Source: Puniceicoccaceae bacterium Marseille-Q1082 (GTDB taxonomy: Bacteria; Verrucomicrobiota; Verrucomicrobiia; Opitutales; Intestinicryptomonadaceae). Taken from it: DNA of 64,000 nt. The position numbers and the translations under genes are program-made. The notes under the pieces are model-generated. The model saw only the letters and a program-made list of their open reading frames with translations, had not been told where the DNA came from and made no database searches. Of this stretch, positions 24,705 through 33,053 are shown in pieces. Positions within the stretch are counted from its first letter, which is position 1. The number at the start of each line of letters is the position of its first letter. Location of the stretch: NCBI GenBank assembly GCA_904424815.1, contig CAJGBI010000001.1:1163671-1227670 (forward strand), written 5' to 3'.

Positions 24705-26135
24705 TCAGTACCAGCCCTCGCGCATGGCGGGCTTTACGAGCGCGTTCGCCGCGGGATTGCCCGCGCAGACCATATTCTTCGGGTCCCACTCTATCTTCGA
24801 GCCGGTGCGCAGCGACATGTTGCCCAAAAGCACGACTTCCGCTAGCGGCGCCGCCGCGCCGAAATTCGACGTCGCCTCCGAAATGTTGCCCCTCACGGCG
24901 TCGAGGAAATTCAGGCGGTGGTCGTTGTTGCGCACGCGCGCGATTTTCTTGGCGACGGCTTTCGCGGCCTCGCTCTTGGACTTCGGAAGAATTACCGGAT
25001 GGCCCATCAGGTGCATCGCGGGGGCGAAGAGGACGCCCTCGGTGCCGATTATAAACTGCCCGTCGTTCGGGAGCTGGTCGTACCCCCTGCCCGTCTTGAC
25101 GTATTCTTCGGGGAGTGGCGGCAGGAAGGACTCGTCGTAGCCGTCCTCGAATTTTCCGTTCTTTGGGCGGACGAAACCGCTGTGCCACTTTAAGACGACG
25201 GGAGAGCCGGAGGACGAGGTGTCAAAATAATAGTTTACGTTGTCCTGCAACGGGACGGAGATGTCGGTGCCCCCGCGCTGGCGCGATTCTATGCGGCTCG
25301 GGAATTTCAGGCCGAGCGCCTCAATCGGAACGTCGAGCATATGGCAGCCGATGTCGCCGAGCGAGCCCGTCCCGAATTTCCAGAACCTGCGCCAGTTCAG
25401 CGGAACCACCCGTTTTGTGAACGTGACGGTGGGGGTGGCTATGTTCTGCCACTTGTCCCAGTCGAAATTCGGCGGGATCGGGTCGGGCTTCGGCCAGCTC
25501 GTGAACCCTCCCGGGCGCTGGTTGACGCCTACGAGCGGGCGGCACGTCCAGAGCACTACCTCCTTTACCGTTCCGATGAGCCCCGCGTCTATCCACTCCT
25601 TGGCGGTGCGTATGCCGTCGCCCGAATGGACGAAATTGCCCATCTGCGTTTTGACGCCCGCGGCTTTTGCGGCCTTGGCGAGCTCGCGACACTGCCATAT
25701 GGAATAGCATAGGGGCTTTTCGAGATATATATTGTACCCGTGTTTCACCGCGCTCATCGCCACCGCGAAATGGTTGTGGTCGGGCGTGCTGATGACGACG
25801 GCGTCCATCTTGCCCTTCATTTTGCCGAACATCTCGCGGTAGTCCGTGAACGCCTCCGCGCCGGCGTCGGCGTATTTTTTGGCGTTGCCGAACCCGTAGT
25901 CGCCGGCGTCAACGTCGCAATAGGCCACGAGCCTCTGGCCGAGCCGCTTGAACGCCTTCATATTGTCGCCGCCCATCAGCCCCGTGCCGACGAAGCCGAG
26001 GCGCACGGGCGTCTCGTCGAATTTTGAATCCTTCGCGGCGTCCTGCGCGCTCAGGTTTTTGGCGATGTGCGGAAACGCGACCGCCGCTCCCCCGAATATG
26101 CCCATCTTCCTTATAAAACTTCTTCTGTTTTCCAT
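24705..26135 (-). CDS. Gfo/Idh/MocA family oxidoreductase, Tat-exported
   Basis: About 476 aa. Starts with a twin-arginine signal (ENRRSFIRKMGIF), so it is exported folded, with its NAD(P) bound. The Rossmann motif is VGTGLMGG (about residues 48-55), the catalytic-site Lys lies in EKPLCYS, and the usual Gfo/Idh/MocA C-terminal beta domain follows. Members of this exported group oxidise or dehydrate sugar C3 positions. Start ATG 26135 is set by the Tat motif; a longer frame exists upstream. It forms a unit with the TIM-barrel lipoprotein gene. A paralogue lies at 46402-47814. Confidence 0.93.
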   Translation of the reverse strand: MENRRSFIRKMGIFGGAAVAFPHIAKNLSAQDAAKDSKFDETPVRLGFVGTGLMGGDNMKAFKRLGQRLVAYCDVDAGDYGFGNAKKYADAGAEAFTDYREMFGKMKGKMDAVVISTPDHNHFAVAMSAVKHGYNIYLEKPLCYSIWQCRELAKAAKAAGVKTQMGNFVHSGDGIRTAKEWIDAGLIGTVKEVVLWTCRPLVGVNQRPGGFTSWPKPDPIPPNFDWDKWQNIATPTVTFTKRVVPLNWRRFWKFGTGSLGDIGCHMLDVPIEALGLKFPSRIESRQRGGTDISVPLQDNVNYYFDTSSSGSPVVLKWHSGFVRPKNGKFEDGYDESFLPPLPEEYVKTGRGYDQLPNDGQFIIGTEGVLFAPAMHLMGHPVILPKSKSEAAKAVAKKIARVRNNDHRLNFLDAVRGNISEATSNFGAAAPLAEVVLLGNMSLRTGSKIEWDPKNMVCAGNPAANALVKPAMREGWY

Positions 26136-26325
26136 GATAGCCTTTTTATGTATAATTTTACCGGAGGCCATTCCCTGCGCGACCCCCCGAGAACAAAAAT
26201 AGTTTCCGGACAAAAAGGCGGATTGTCAAACCGCAAAAGGAAGAAATTTGTTAGACAGTTAAAATCCGCCGCCCAAAAGCATTCAGGCCTTTTCAAATGG
26301 GCGGCTGAAAACCCCGGCAGGGCGT

Positions 26326-26366
26326 AAAAAAAACCGGCGCGGCCCCGGAAAGCGGAACCGCGCCGG
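26326..26366 (-). terminator. intrinsic terminator
   Basis: Perfect 9-bp stem CCGGCGCGG/CCGCGCCGG (26334-26366), then on the minus strand a T-run (complement of 26326-26333). It comes 20 bp after the second (downstream) stop of the amber-interrupted GDPD gene, not after the first stop. Confidence 0.82.
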
Positions 26367-26385
26367 ACGCGAAAGGCGGCGTATG

Positions 26386-27210
26386 CTATTTGAAGTCGAG
26401 GGTTTTCAGCCTCTTGAAGTCGCGGCGCAGCCTGTACGCGTGGTCGGAGCACACGCGGTTCGCGCCGATCTTTGCGGCGTAAGCGAGGTCGTCGAGGTTC
26501 TGAACCTGCCACACCCCGACTTTAAAACCCGCGTCCTAGATTTTGCGGACAAATTCCCTGTCTATCTTGCGGTAATTGCCGAGCGCCACCTGCGAGACCC
26601 CCGCGCGCTTCGCAGTGGAAATAATACTTTCCGGAGAATGTTTTTCGGGATTATAACTAAATATCAGCATGGTTTCATAGTCCGGATATTTGGATTTGAA
26701 ATCCTTTACGACATCTGCGGAAAAGCTTGTTATGAGAATATTTTCGCGTTTCAGCCCCGCCTTTTCGCGGGCGGCGTCCACCTTGTCGGCAAACCCCTTT
26801 CCATACCACTTTACTTCGAGCTCGAATTTTTTGTCCTTGGGAATTACGGCCAATATGTCGTCCAACATGGGCAACCGGCAGTCGGCGTATTTCTTGTCGA
26901 ACCTCTCGGGATGCGCGAGGCGCGCGGACTTTATCTCTTCCGCTGTAAGGTCGCGCGGATCCTTGTCTATTCCCCAGAGGTTTTTGAGCTCATGCCGCTC
27001 GTGCACGCAGACTATGGAGCCGTCCTTAGTCTGCCAAAAGTCGGTTTCAATCATAAGGCTTCCCATATCGTACGCAAGCTTTATGGCCTCGGCGGTATTT
27101 TGCGGGGCGAAATCAGTCTCGCCCCTGTGCGAATGGACGCGGATTTTTCCGCCGGCAACCGCCGAAAACGCGGCTGCGCAAACCGCCATAGCGAATATTG
27201 TTTTTTTCAT
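26386..27210 (-). pseudogene. glycerophosphodiester phosphodiesterase interrupted by an in-frame TAG
   Basis: Exported GDPD (signal peptide about 1-19; SHRGET, IETDFWQTKDGSIVCVH, ELEVKWYG). Translation meets TAG at 26538-26536 after 224 residues. Beyond it the same frame stays open for about 49 more codons and encodes exactly the missing end of the domain: DAGFKVGVWQVQNLDDL, then GANRVCSDH, and a stop at 26388-26386. The paralogue at 18340 has the matching LYVAVWTVN...VDSVTTD end. Without it the last barrel strands are lost. So this is either a recent point mutation, a sequencing error or a codon read through. A terminator follows the second stop. Confidence 0.82.
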
Positions 27211-27236
27211 TTTTCTCCTATTTTAATCGCGTTAAT

Positions 27237-27722
27237 CTAAAATTTTTCTATAAGGCAGACGGCGTGCGCGCCTATGCCTTCCCTGCGCCCCTCCCAGCCC
27301 ATCTTCTCGTTGGTAGTCGCCTTTATCCCGACGTCGGAGGGCTCCACGCCGAGCGACTTAGCCAAAATCTCCCTCATCGCCTTCACATGCGGAAGGATTT
27401 TCGGCGCCTCCGCTATGACGGAGGAATCCACATTGGAGACCTTGTACCCGAGCTTGCGGATTTCCGCGACGGCGCGCCTCACGATTTCCTGCGAGTCTAT
27501 GTCTTTGCACGACTCGTCCGACGGAGGAAAGTAAAAGCCTATGTCCGGAAGGGCGGCCGCGCCCAGCACGGCGTCGGCTATCGCGTGGCTGAGCACGTCG
27601 GCGTCGGAGTGCCCGAGCAGCCCCAGCGCGCTTTCTATCTCCACGCCGCCGATGACGCACCTGCGCCCCTCGACGAGCCTGTGGACGTCGTATCCGTATC
27701 CTATTCTGAATTGTCCTGCCAT
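27237..27722 (-). CDS. ispF: 2-C-methyl-D-erythritol 2,4-cyclodiphosphate synthase
   Basis: Fifth step of the MEP isoprenoid pathway. The 161-aa size is normal for this trimeric enzyme. Metal ligands are seen in GYDVH and LLGHSDADVLSHAIADA; IGFYFPPSD and the C-terminal TTNEKMGWEGRREGIGAHA complete the signature. ATG 27722 is 2 nt downstream of the ispD stop, so the pair is co-translated; in several bacteria the two are even fused. Confidence 0.97.
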   Translation of the reverse strand: MAGQFRIGYGYDVHRLVEGRRCVIGGVEIESALGLLGHSDADVLSHAIADAVLGAAALPDIGFYFPPSDESCKDIDSQEIVRRAVAEIRKLGYKVSNVDSSVIAEAPKILPHVKAMREILAKSLGVEPSDVGIKATTNEKMGWEGRREGIGAHAVCLIEKF

Positions 27723-27724
27723 AA

Positions 27725-28453
27725 TCAAGAGATTTTCGCCGCCCCGCGCGAGAGCATAAATTCTATCCGCGCGATGTCTTCCGGCAGCGTGATTTTCGGG
27801 TTTGGGGAAAAATTTTCGACAATGCTCACCCCTATGCCCGCCGCGTTCGCCGCGGCGACGTCGTCGGTGACGTCCGCGCCGGCGGAAGCGATTTTTTCGT
27901 ACGCCGCCCTGATTTCCGGAAGCCGAAAAACCTGCGGGGTCTGCATCGCCCAGAGGGAGGGCCTGTCGAGGTCCTCGAGAATCCTCGCGCGCAAGTCTCC
28001 GGCGTCGCCGGAAAGCTTTTTTATCGTGTCGGAAACGCGCGCCGCCAAAACCGCCGCCCCGTCGCGCCGCGCGGCGTCCGAGAGCCTGACTATGTTTTCC
28101 GCGCCTACGAGGGGCCTTGCCCCGTCGTGTATGAAAACGAGCCCCTCCTCCCCGGCGCCGAGGGCGCGCAGGCCGTTGAGCACGCTGTCCTGGCGCCGCG
28201 CGCCGCCGCCGCAAAACACGATTTCGACGCCGCAATCCGGATAAAATTCCCCTGCGAGCCGCCCCACAGCATTCCTCTGGGCGCCGTCGCGGCAGACGAA
28301 TACCGCGCGGGAGACCCTCCCGCTCTCGACGAACGCGCCGAAAGAGCGCATTATGGCGGGAACCCCGCATATTGGCTCGAGCACCTTGTCCCGAACGCTT
28401 CCGCGCATGCGCGAGCCGCTCCCGCCCGCCAAAATTACCGCCGCGTCAGGCAT
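27725..28453 (-). CDS. ispD: 2-C-methyl-D-erythritol 4-phosphate cytidylyltransferase
   Basis: Third step of the MEP pathway: loads CMP on methylerythritol phosphate. The 242 residues hold the nucleotide loop ILAGGSGSRM with the following catalytic Lys (RDKVLEPICG), FIHDGARPLV, the second Lys region (DTIKKL), WAMQTPQVF and TDDVAAA. The start ATG 28453 overlaps the pyrF end by 8 nt. The order pyrF-ispD-ispF on one strand, with ispE facing it at 29200, puts three MEP genes within 3 kb. Confidence 0.96.
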   Translation of the reverse strand: MPDAAVILAGGSGSRMRGSVRDKVLEPICGVPAIMRSFGAFVESGRVSRAVFVCRDGAQRNAVGRLAGEFYPDCGVEIVFCGGGARRQDSVLNGLRALGAGEEGLVFIHDGARPLVGAENIVRLSDAARRDGAAVLAARVSDTIKKLSGDAGDLRARILEDLDRPSLWAMQTPQVFRLPEIRAAYEKIASAGADVTDDVAAANAAGIGVSIVENFSPNPKITLPEDIARIEFMLSRGAAKIS

Positions 28454-29147
28454 CGATTTCCCCGAGGATTTTTTCCACCGCCGCCGCGGGGTCTTCCGCC
28501 TTCAATATCGGGCGGCCCACTACTATGAAATTCGAGCCCGCCTCCGCCGCTTCGGACGGGGTCATAATCCGCTTCTGCTCGTCGGACGACGCCCCCGCGG
28601 GGCGTATTCCCGGGGTGACGAGCGCAACGCCCTCCGGCACGATGCCGCGCAGCCGCCCGATTTCGAGCGGAGAGCACACGAGCCCCCTGACGCCGCTCGA
28701 AACCGCAAGCTTTGCGAGCAGCTCGCCCTGCCACTCGGGCTCGAGCTCAACGCCCGTCTCGGCGAGGGAATCCGCGTCGAACGAGGTCAGAACCGTCACG
28801 CCCAAAATCGCCAGGTCCGGATTGGAGCGCCCCGCCGCCTTGACTGCGGCCTCCATCATCTCCCGCCCGCCGCTCGCGTGGACGGTGAGCATGGAAACCG
28901 GCAGCGCCGCCACGCTTTCGACGGCGGAAGCGACAGTGTTGGGAATGTCGAACAATTTCAGGTCGAGAAAAATTTTAAACCCCATCGCGGCGGTTTCGCG
29001 GACGAGCTCCGCCCCGTATTTGAGGTACATTTGCAGGCCTATCTTCACCCATTCGAGCCTTCCGCGCAGCCCGCGCAAAATCTCGAGAGCTTGCTCCCTC
29101 TCGGGCAGGTCGAGGGCGAGTATCAATTTGCAATCGCGTTTTGACAT
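28446..29147 (-). CDS. pyrF: orotidine 5'-phosphate decarboxylase
   Basis: Last step of UMP synthesis. The 233-aa product has an N-terminal LILALDLPERE, the catalytic DxKxxD in FLDLKLFDIPNTV, TVHASGG, VTPGIRPAG and VVGRPI. It overlaps ispD by 8 nt and so is translated with the isoprenoid genes rather than with pyrB-pyrC. ATG 29147 is the first in frame, and the ispE start lies divergently 52 bp away. Confidence 0.97.
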   Translation of the reverse strand: MSKRDCKLILALDLPEREQALEILRGLRGRLEWVKIGLQMYLKYGAELVRETAAMGFKIFLDLKLFDIPNTVASAVESVAALPVSMLTVHASGGREMMEAAVKAAGRSNPDLAILGVTVLTSFDADSLAETGVELEPEWQGELLAKLAVSSGVRGLVCSPLEIGRLRGIVPEGVALVTPGIRPAGASSDEQKRIMTPSEAAEAGSNFIVVGRPILKAEDPAAAVEKILGEIDA

Positions 29148-29199
29148 ATCGTGAATTTTGTGGCATACAATCCGCCGTTTTTCAACCCAAAATCAAGGC

Positions 29200-30075
29200 A
29201 TGGCTTCGACGGAAAAGTTCTCACCCTGCAAAGTAAACCTGATGCTCGCGGTTCTCGGGGAGCGCCCCGACGGATTCCACGAACTTCTGAGCCTCGCTGC
29301 CCCAACGAAGTTCGGAGACACGCTGCGGGCGGAAACAGCCGACGGCGCGGATTCGCTCTCGTGCGACATGGAGGGTGTCCCGACCGACTCTTCGAACCTC
29401 GTCCTGAAAGCCGCGGAGCTTTTCAGGGAGGCTACGGGGCTGAAAGCGCATTTCAAATTCGACCTGAAAAAGCGCGTCCCCGCGGGCGCTGGCCTCGGCG
29501 GGGGAAGCTCGAACGGGGCGTGCGCGCTGCTCGCGGCAAACGAGCTGTGCGGAAACCCGCTCCCGCAAAAAAGCCTCGAAAAAATCGCCGCAAAAATGGG
29601 TTCCGACTGCCCGATGTTTTTGACGCGGGCGCCGGTAGTGATGCGCGGGAGGGGCGAAAAGGTGTTTTCCCTGAAAAGCGAGGCGCGCGAGTGCATCGGG
29701 CGGCTGAAGCTCCTGATATTCAAGCCGGATTTTTCCATAAGCACCGCGTGGGCGTACTCGCAGATGAGGGCGCACCCCGAAGACTATATGCGCGAAAACG
29801 CCGCCGAGTCCGCCCTCTCCGAATGGCTCGAAAATCCGAGCGTCTCCGGACTGCCGCTTATAAACAACATGCAGATAGAGGCTTTCAAAAAGTTCCCAGC
29901 CCTCCAGATTGCGCTTGAAGAAATCAGGGCCCGCTTCCGCGTGCCGGCGATGATGAGCGGCTCCGGCAGCGCGTGCTTCGCGATAGTAAACGGCCTTGAA
30001 GACGGGGAAATCGCCGGCCTCTCGCGCCTCATAAAGGAAATGCTCGGCGAATCGTGCCTCGTCGCGCGGGCGTAG
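29200..30075 (+). CDS. ispE: 4-diphosphocytidyl-2-C-methyl-D-erythritol kinase
   Basis: Fourth step of the MEP pathway, a GHMP-family kinase. The 291 residues include FSPCKVNLMLAVLG (substrate-binding Lys), the ATP loop PAGAGLGGGSSNGA and, towards the end, MMSGSGSACFAI. MASTEKFSP at 29200 is taken as start; the frame runs 14 codons further upstream without family similarity. Transcribed divergently from pyrF. No prs gene, a frequent neighbour, follows. Confidence 0.95.
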   Translation: MASTEKFSPCKVNLMLAVLGERPDGFHELLSLAAPTKFGDTLRAETADGADSLSCDMEGVPTDSSNLVLKAAELFREATGLKAHFKFDLKKRVPAGAGLGGGSSNGACALLAANELCGNPLPQKSLEKIAAKMGSDCPMFLTRAPVVMRGRGEKVFSLKSEARECIGRLKLLIFKPDFSISTAWAYSQMRAHPEDYMRENAAESALSEWLENPSVSGLPLINNMQIEAFKKFPALQIALEEIRARFRVPAMMSGSGSACFAIVNGLEDGEIAGLSRLIKEMLGESCLVARA

Positions 30076-30125
30076 CGCGGCGCGGTTCCATGGGGGATGC
30101 AAGGCAAAAATCCCGCGGCGAGCCG

Positions 30126-30464
30126 TCACCACTTTTTAAATATGAAAAACGCCGCCAGAATTATCAGCGCAAACCCGACGAGGTAGTTCCATTTGAACTC
30201 CTCCTTTAAATAGAGCGCCGAAAAGACCGAAAAGACTATCAGGGTTATTATCTCCTGGATTGTCTTGAGCTCCGCGGCCGAAAACGTCCCGTGGCCCATG
30301 CGGTTTGCCGGCACTTGGAGGCAGTATTCGAAAAACGCTATCGCCCAGCTCGCGACTATGGCTATCCAAAGCGGCGCGGACTTGAACTTCAAGTGACCGT
30401 ACCACGCGAACGTCATAAAGACGTTCGAGGCTACGAGGAGGAGGACGGGCAAAACGTAGCGCAT
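30126..30464 (-). CDS. DMT-family small membrane protein (DUF486)
   Basis: A 112-aa protein with four hydrophobic helices, of the small multidrug-resistance-like DUF486 group. Typical blocks are FMTFAWYGHLKF, the conserved FEYCLQVPANRMGHG and QEIITLIVF. The function in the family is unknown; transport of small molecules is assumed from the fold. It lies 4 nt after the lipoprotein gene at 30469 and is the last gene of the panC-nadB-apt run. Confidence 0.9.
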   Translation of the reverse strand: MRYVLPVLLLVASNVFMTFAWYGHLKFKSAPLWIAIVASWAIAFFEYCLQVPANRMGHGTFSAAELKTIQEIITLIVFSVFSALYLKEEFKWNYLVGFALIILAAFFIFKKW

Positions 30465-30468
30465 GGGA

Positions 30469-30900
30469 TTATCCGCGCCTTATCGCCATCGCCCTGTACT
30501 TTATGCGCGACACGGAATTTTCAGTCTGGACCGGCACGTACGACCAGTCGAGAATTATCGCGCCCGGGCGCTGCTCAAAAGACGTCTGGTTGTTCATTAT
30601 TATTATGCCGTCCGCGCCGATTTCCGCGGCCTTTTCCCGCAGTTTTTCGTACACGGCGGGCTCGTCTGCGAAATTCGGGGAGGTCTCGTAGACTATCATT
30701 CCGAGCTCGTCGTAGGGGAAATCGGGCTTTTTGGTTATAAACACCGCGACTTCCGAAGGGCTTTTGGCCGCGCCGAAAACCCTCTGCCCGCCGGCTTTCA
30801 GCGGGTAGAACTCCGCCCCTCCGCCGCCGCAAGAAGAAAGCCCCGCCGCCAGCCCAGCGGCGCAAAAAGCGCAGGCGAGTTTTAAAGCCCAAAATTTCAT
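30469..30900 (-). CDS. putative lipoprotein of unknown function
   Basis: A signal peptide with lipobox-like LSSC (Cys about residue 24), followed by a Gly run, gives a 143-aa lipid-anchored protein. The domain has KLREKAAEIGADGIIIMNN, a pattern seen in small envelope lipoproteins whose C-terminal half is an alpha/beta fold, but I cannot name the family. ATG 30900 starts the signal sequence, and the apt stop is 5 nt upstream. Confidence 0.75.
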   Translation of the reverse strand: MKFWALKLACAFCAAGLAAGLSSCGGGGAEFYPLKAGGQRVFGAAKSPSEVAVFITKKPDFPYDELGMIVYETSPNFADEPAVYEKLREKAAEIGADGIIIMNNQTSFEQRPGAIILDWSYVPVQTENSVSRIKYRAMAIRRG

Positions 30901-30905
30901 GGAAG

Positions 30906-31418
30906 CTATTTCGAAAAAATAGACACCACTTTTCTGCCGCCGAGCCTCTGGCGACCTTTGAGGAACGAGAGCTCCATGAAGAACGCGCAGCAGGCGATTT
31001 CCGCGCCCGCGATTTCGCCCATCTTGCACATCGCCTCCGCAGTCCCGCCCGTGGCGAGAATGTCGTCCACCACCGCAACCCTGTCGCCGGAGGACACTGC
31101 GTCTTCGTGTATGCACAACAGATCGGTGCCGTATTCAAGCGCGTACTCCACGCACACGGCCTTGCGCGGCAGCTTGTTCTTCTTGCGGACGGGAACGAAC
31201 GGAAGCTTCAGTTTCAGCGCTATCGTCGGCCCGAAGAAAAACCCGCGCGACTCCGCCGCGAGGATTTTCGTGGGGTTGGTCCGCGCGATTTTCTCCGCCA
31301 TTTCGCCTATCGCCTGGGCGTAGGCGTCGGGGTTGAGCATCAGCGGGGTGATGTCGTAAAACAGCACGCCCTTTTTCGGGAAGTCGGGAACGCCGAGAAT
31401 GAATTTGGAGATGTCCAT
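30906..31418 (-). CDS. apt: adenine phosphoribosyltransferase
   Basis: Salvages adenine to AMP with PRPP. The 170-aa length is normal. FPKKGVLFYDITPLM at the N terminus, AAESRGFFFG, LPRKAV and the PRPP loop VAVVDDILATGGTAEA identify it. The start ATG overlaps the nadB stop as TGATG. The frame is open further upstream inside nadB, but MDISKFILGVPDFP is the family start. Confidence 0.96.
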   Translation of the reverse strand: MDISKFILGVPDFPKKGVLFYDITPLMLNPDAYAQAIGEMAEKIARTNPTKILAAESRGFFFGPTIALKLKLPFVPVRKKNKLPRKAVCVEYALEYGTDLLCIHEDAVSSGDRVAVVDDILATGGTAEAMCKMGEIAGAEIACCAFFMELSFLKGRQRLGGRKVVSIFSK

Positions 31419-33019
31419 CAGAAATTTTCCTTTTTGAGAACGGTGTCGCGGGCTTCCGAGAGCTTGGCGGGGTGGTCGAGGGTGTAGTGCAGCCCGCGGC
31501 TTTCGCGGCGCGCGAGCGCCGAGCGGATTATAAGCAAGGCGACCTGGACTTCGTTTCTGAGCTCTATGAGGTTGGGCTCCACCTTGAAATTCCAATAATA
31601 CTCGTCGATTTCGCGGTGCAGGTTTTCGACGCGGTTCAGGGCGCGCTCGAGCCGCTTGGTGGTGCGCACTATGCCCACATAGTCCCACATCGTGCGCTTG
31701 AGCTCCTCGAGGTTGTGGTGCAGAACGACGCGCTCGTCGGGGTCGCGCATGTCGCCGTCCCTCCAGAGCGGAACCTCCGCGCTTCCCGAGGGCTTGAGCG
31801 ACGACAGATACCCGTCAACCGCGCGCGCGGCGTTGTCGGCTATGACTACCGCTTCCAGAAGCGAATTGCTCGCCAGCCTGTTCGCCCCGTGCAGCCCCGT
31901 GCACGCGACCTCCCCGCAGGCGTATAGCCCGCGGATAGTCGTGGAGCCGTCCAGCCGCGTCCTGACCCCCCCGCACATGTAGTGCGCGGCGGGGACGACC
32001 GGCATGTAGTCCTTTGAAATGTCTATGCCCTTTTCGAGGCAGTGCGCGTAGATCTGCGGGAATCTCTCCCTGAGCTCGCCGGCCGACCTGCTGGTGATGT
32101 CGAGCCACACGTGCGGCGAGCCGAGCCGCTTCATCTCGCTGTCTATGGCGCGCGCGACTATGTCGCGCGGGGCGAGATCCCTGCGCCGGTCGTAACGCTC
32201 CATGAAGGCCTCGCCTTTGGCGTTGCGCAAAACCGCGCCCTCGCCGCGGACGGCCTCCGATATCAAAAACCTCTCCCCCTCGCGCGAATACATCGCAGTC
32301 GGGTGGAATTGGATAAATTCGAGGTTGGCGACCTCCGCTCCCGCGCGGTACGCCATCGCGATTCCGTCGCCCGTGGCGATCTCGGGATTCGTGGTGTAGA
32401 GGTAGACGCAGCCCGCGCCGCCGGTCGCGAGCATCACAACGGGCGTCTTCATGGTTTTGACGACGCCGTTGTTGGTGTCGTAGACATATATGCCCACTAT
32501 GTCATCGCCGCGCCCGCCCAGAAGCGTGCCCTCCGCCTTGGAGCGGGTGATGAGGTCTATCGCGAAATGGTGCTCGAGAATTTCTATGTTCGGGTCGGCG
32601 GCTACGGCCTTCAAAAGCGCCTCCTCTATCGCGCGCCCGGTGTAGTCTTTGACGTGCAGAATCCGGCGCCGTGAGTGCCCGCCCTCACGCCCGAGCGACG
32701 GCGAGCCGTCCTCGAGGCTCGTGAACTCCACGCCCTCTTCTATGAGATCCTTTATCTGGCGCGGGCCCGCCTTGACGATCTCGCGCACCGCGGCCTCGTC
32801 GCAGAGGCCGTCGCCCGCAACGAGCGTGTCCTTTACGTGCGAGTCAAAGTCGTCCGCGCAACTCGTCACGCTGGCGATTCCGCCCTGCGCGTGGTTGGTG
32901 TTGGTGTCGGATCTCTCCTTCTTGGTTATTATGGCGACCTTGTGCCCGAGTTTCGATGATTTGAGGGCAAAACTCAGCCCCGCAATGCCGCTGCCGACTA
33001 CAACTGCGTCGAATTTCAT
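31418..33019 (-). CDS. nadB: L-aspartate oxidase
   Basis: FAD enzyme that oxidises aspartate to iminoaspartate, the first step of NAD synthesis. The 533 residues show the FAD-binding VVVGSGIAGLSFAL at the N terminus, TNHAQGGIA, ATGGAG, EFIQFHPT, the substrate loop SEAVRGEGA, and GLYACGEVACTGLHGANRLASNSLLEA. These separate it from succinate dehydrogenase, which has His-linked FAD. nadA and nadC are not in the window. The gene is 34 nt after panC and overlaps apt. Confidence 0.96.
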   Translation of the reverse strand: MKFDAVVVGSGIAGLSFALKSSKLGHKVAIITKKERSDTNTNHAQGGIASVTSCADDFDSHVKDTLVAGDGLCDEAAVREIVKAGPRQIKDLIEEGVEFTSLEDGSPSLGREGGHSRRRILHVKDYTGRAIEEALLKAVAADPNIEILEHHFAIDLITRSKAEGTLLGGRGDDIVGIYVYDTNNGVVKTMKTPVVMLATGGAGCVYLYTTNPEIATGDGIAMAYRAGAEVANLEFIQFHPTAMYSREGERFLISEAVRGEGAVLRNAKGEAFMERYDRRRDLAPRDIVARAIDSEMKRLGSPHVWLDITSRSAGELRERFPQIYAHCLEKGIDISKDYMPVVPAAHYMCGGVRTRLDGSTTIRGLYACGEVACTGLHGANRLASNSLLEAVVIADNAARAVDGYLSSLKPSGSAEVPLWRDGDMRDPDERVVLHHNLEELKRTMWDYVGIVRTTKRLERALNRVENLHREIDEYYWNFKVEPNLIELRNEVQVALLIIRSALARRESRGLHYTLDHPAKLSEARDTVLKKENF

Positions 33020-33053
33020 AATGCGGATAATAAATTAACGGTAATGGCGCGCC

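Noticed and set aside
26536-26538. Pyrrolysine as the explanation of the TAG in the GDPD gene
   Set aside because: No Pyl system or insertion signal is visible in the window and GDPD does not need pyrrolysine; a point mutation is simpler. Read-through is still possible.
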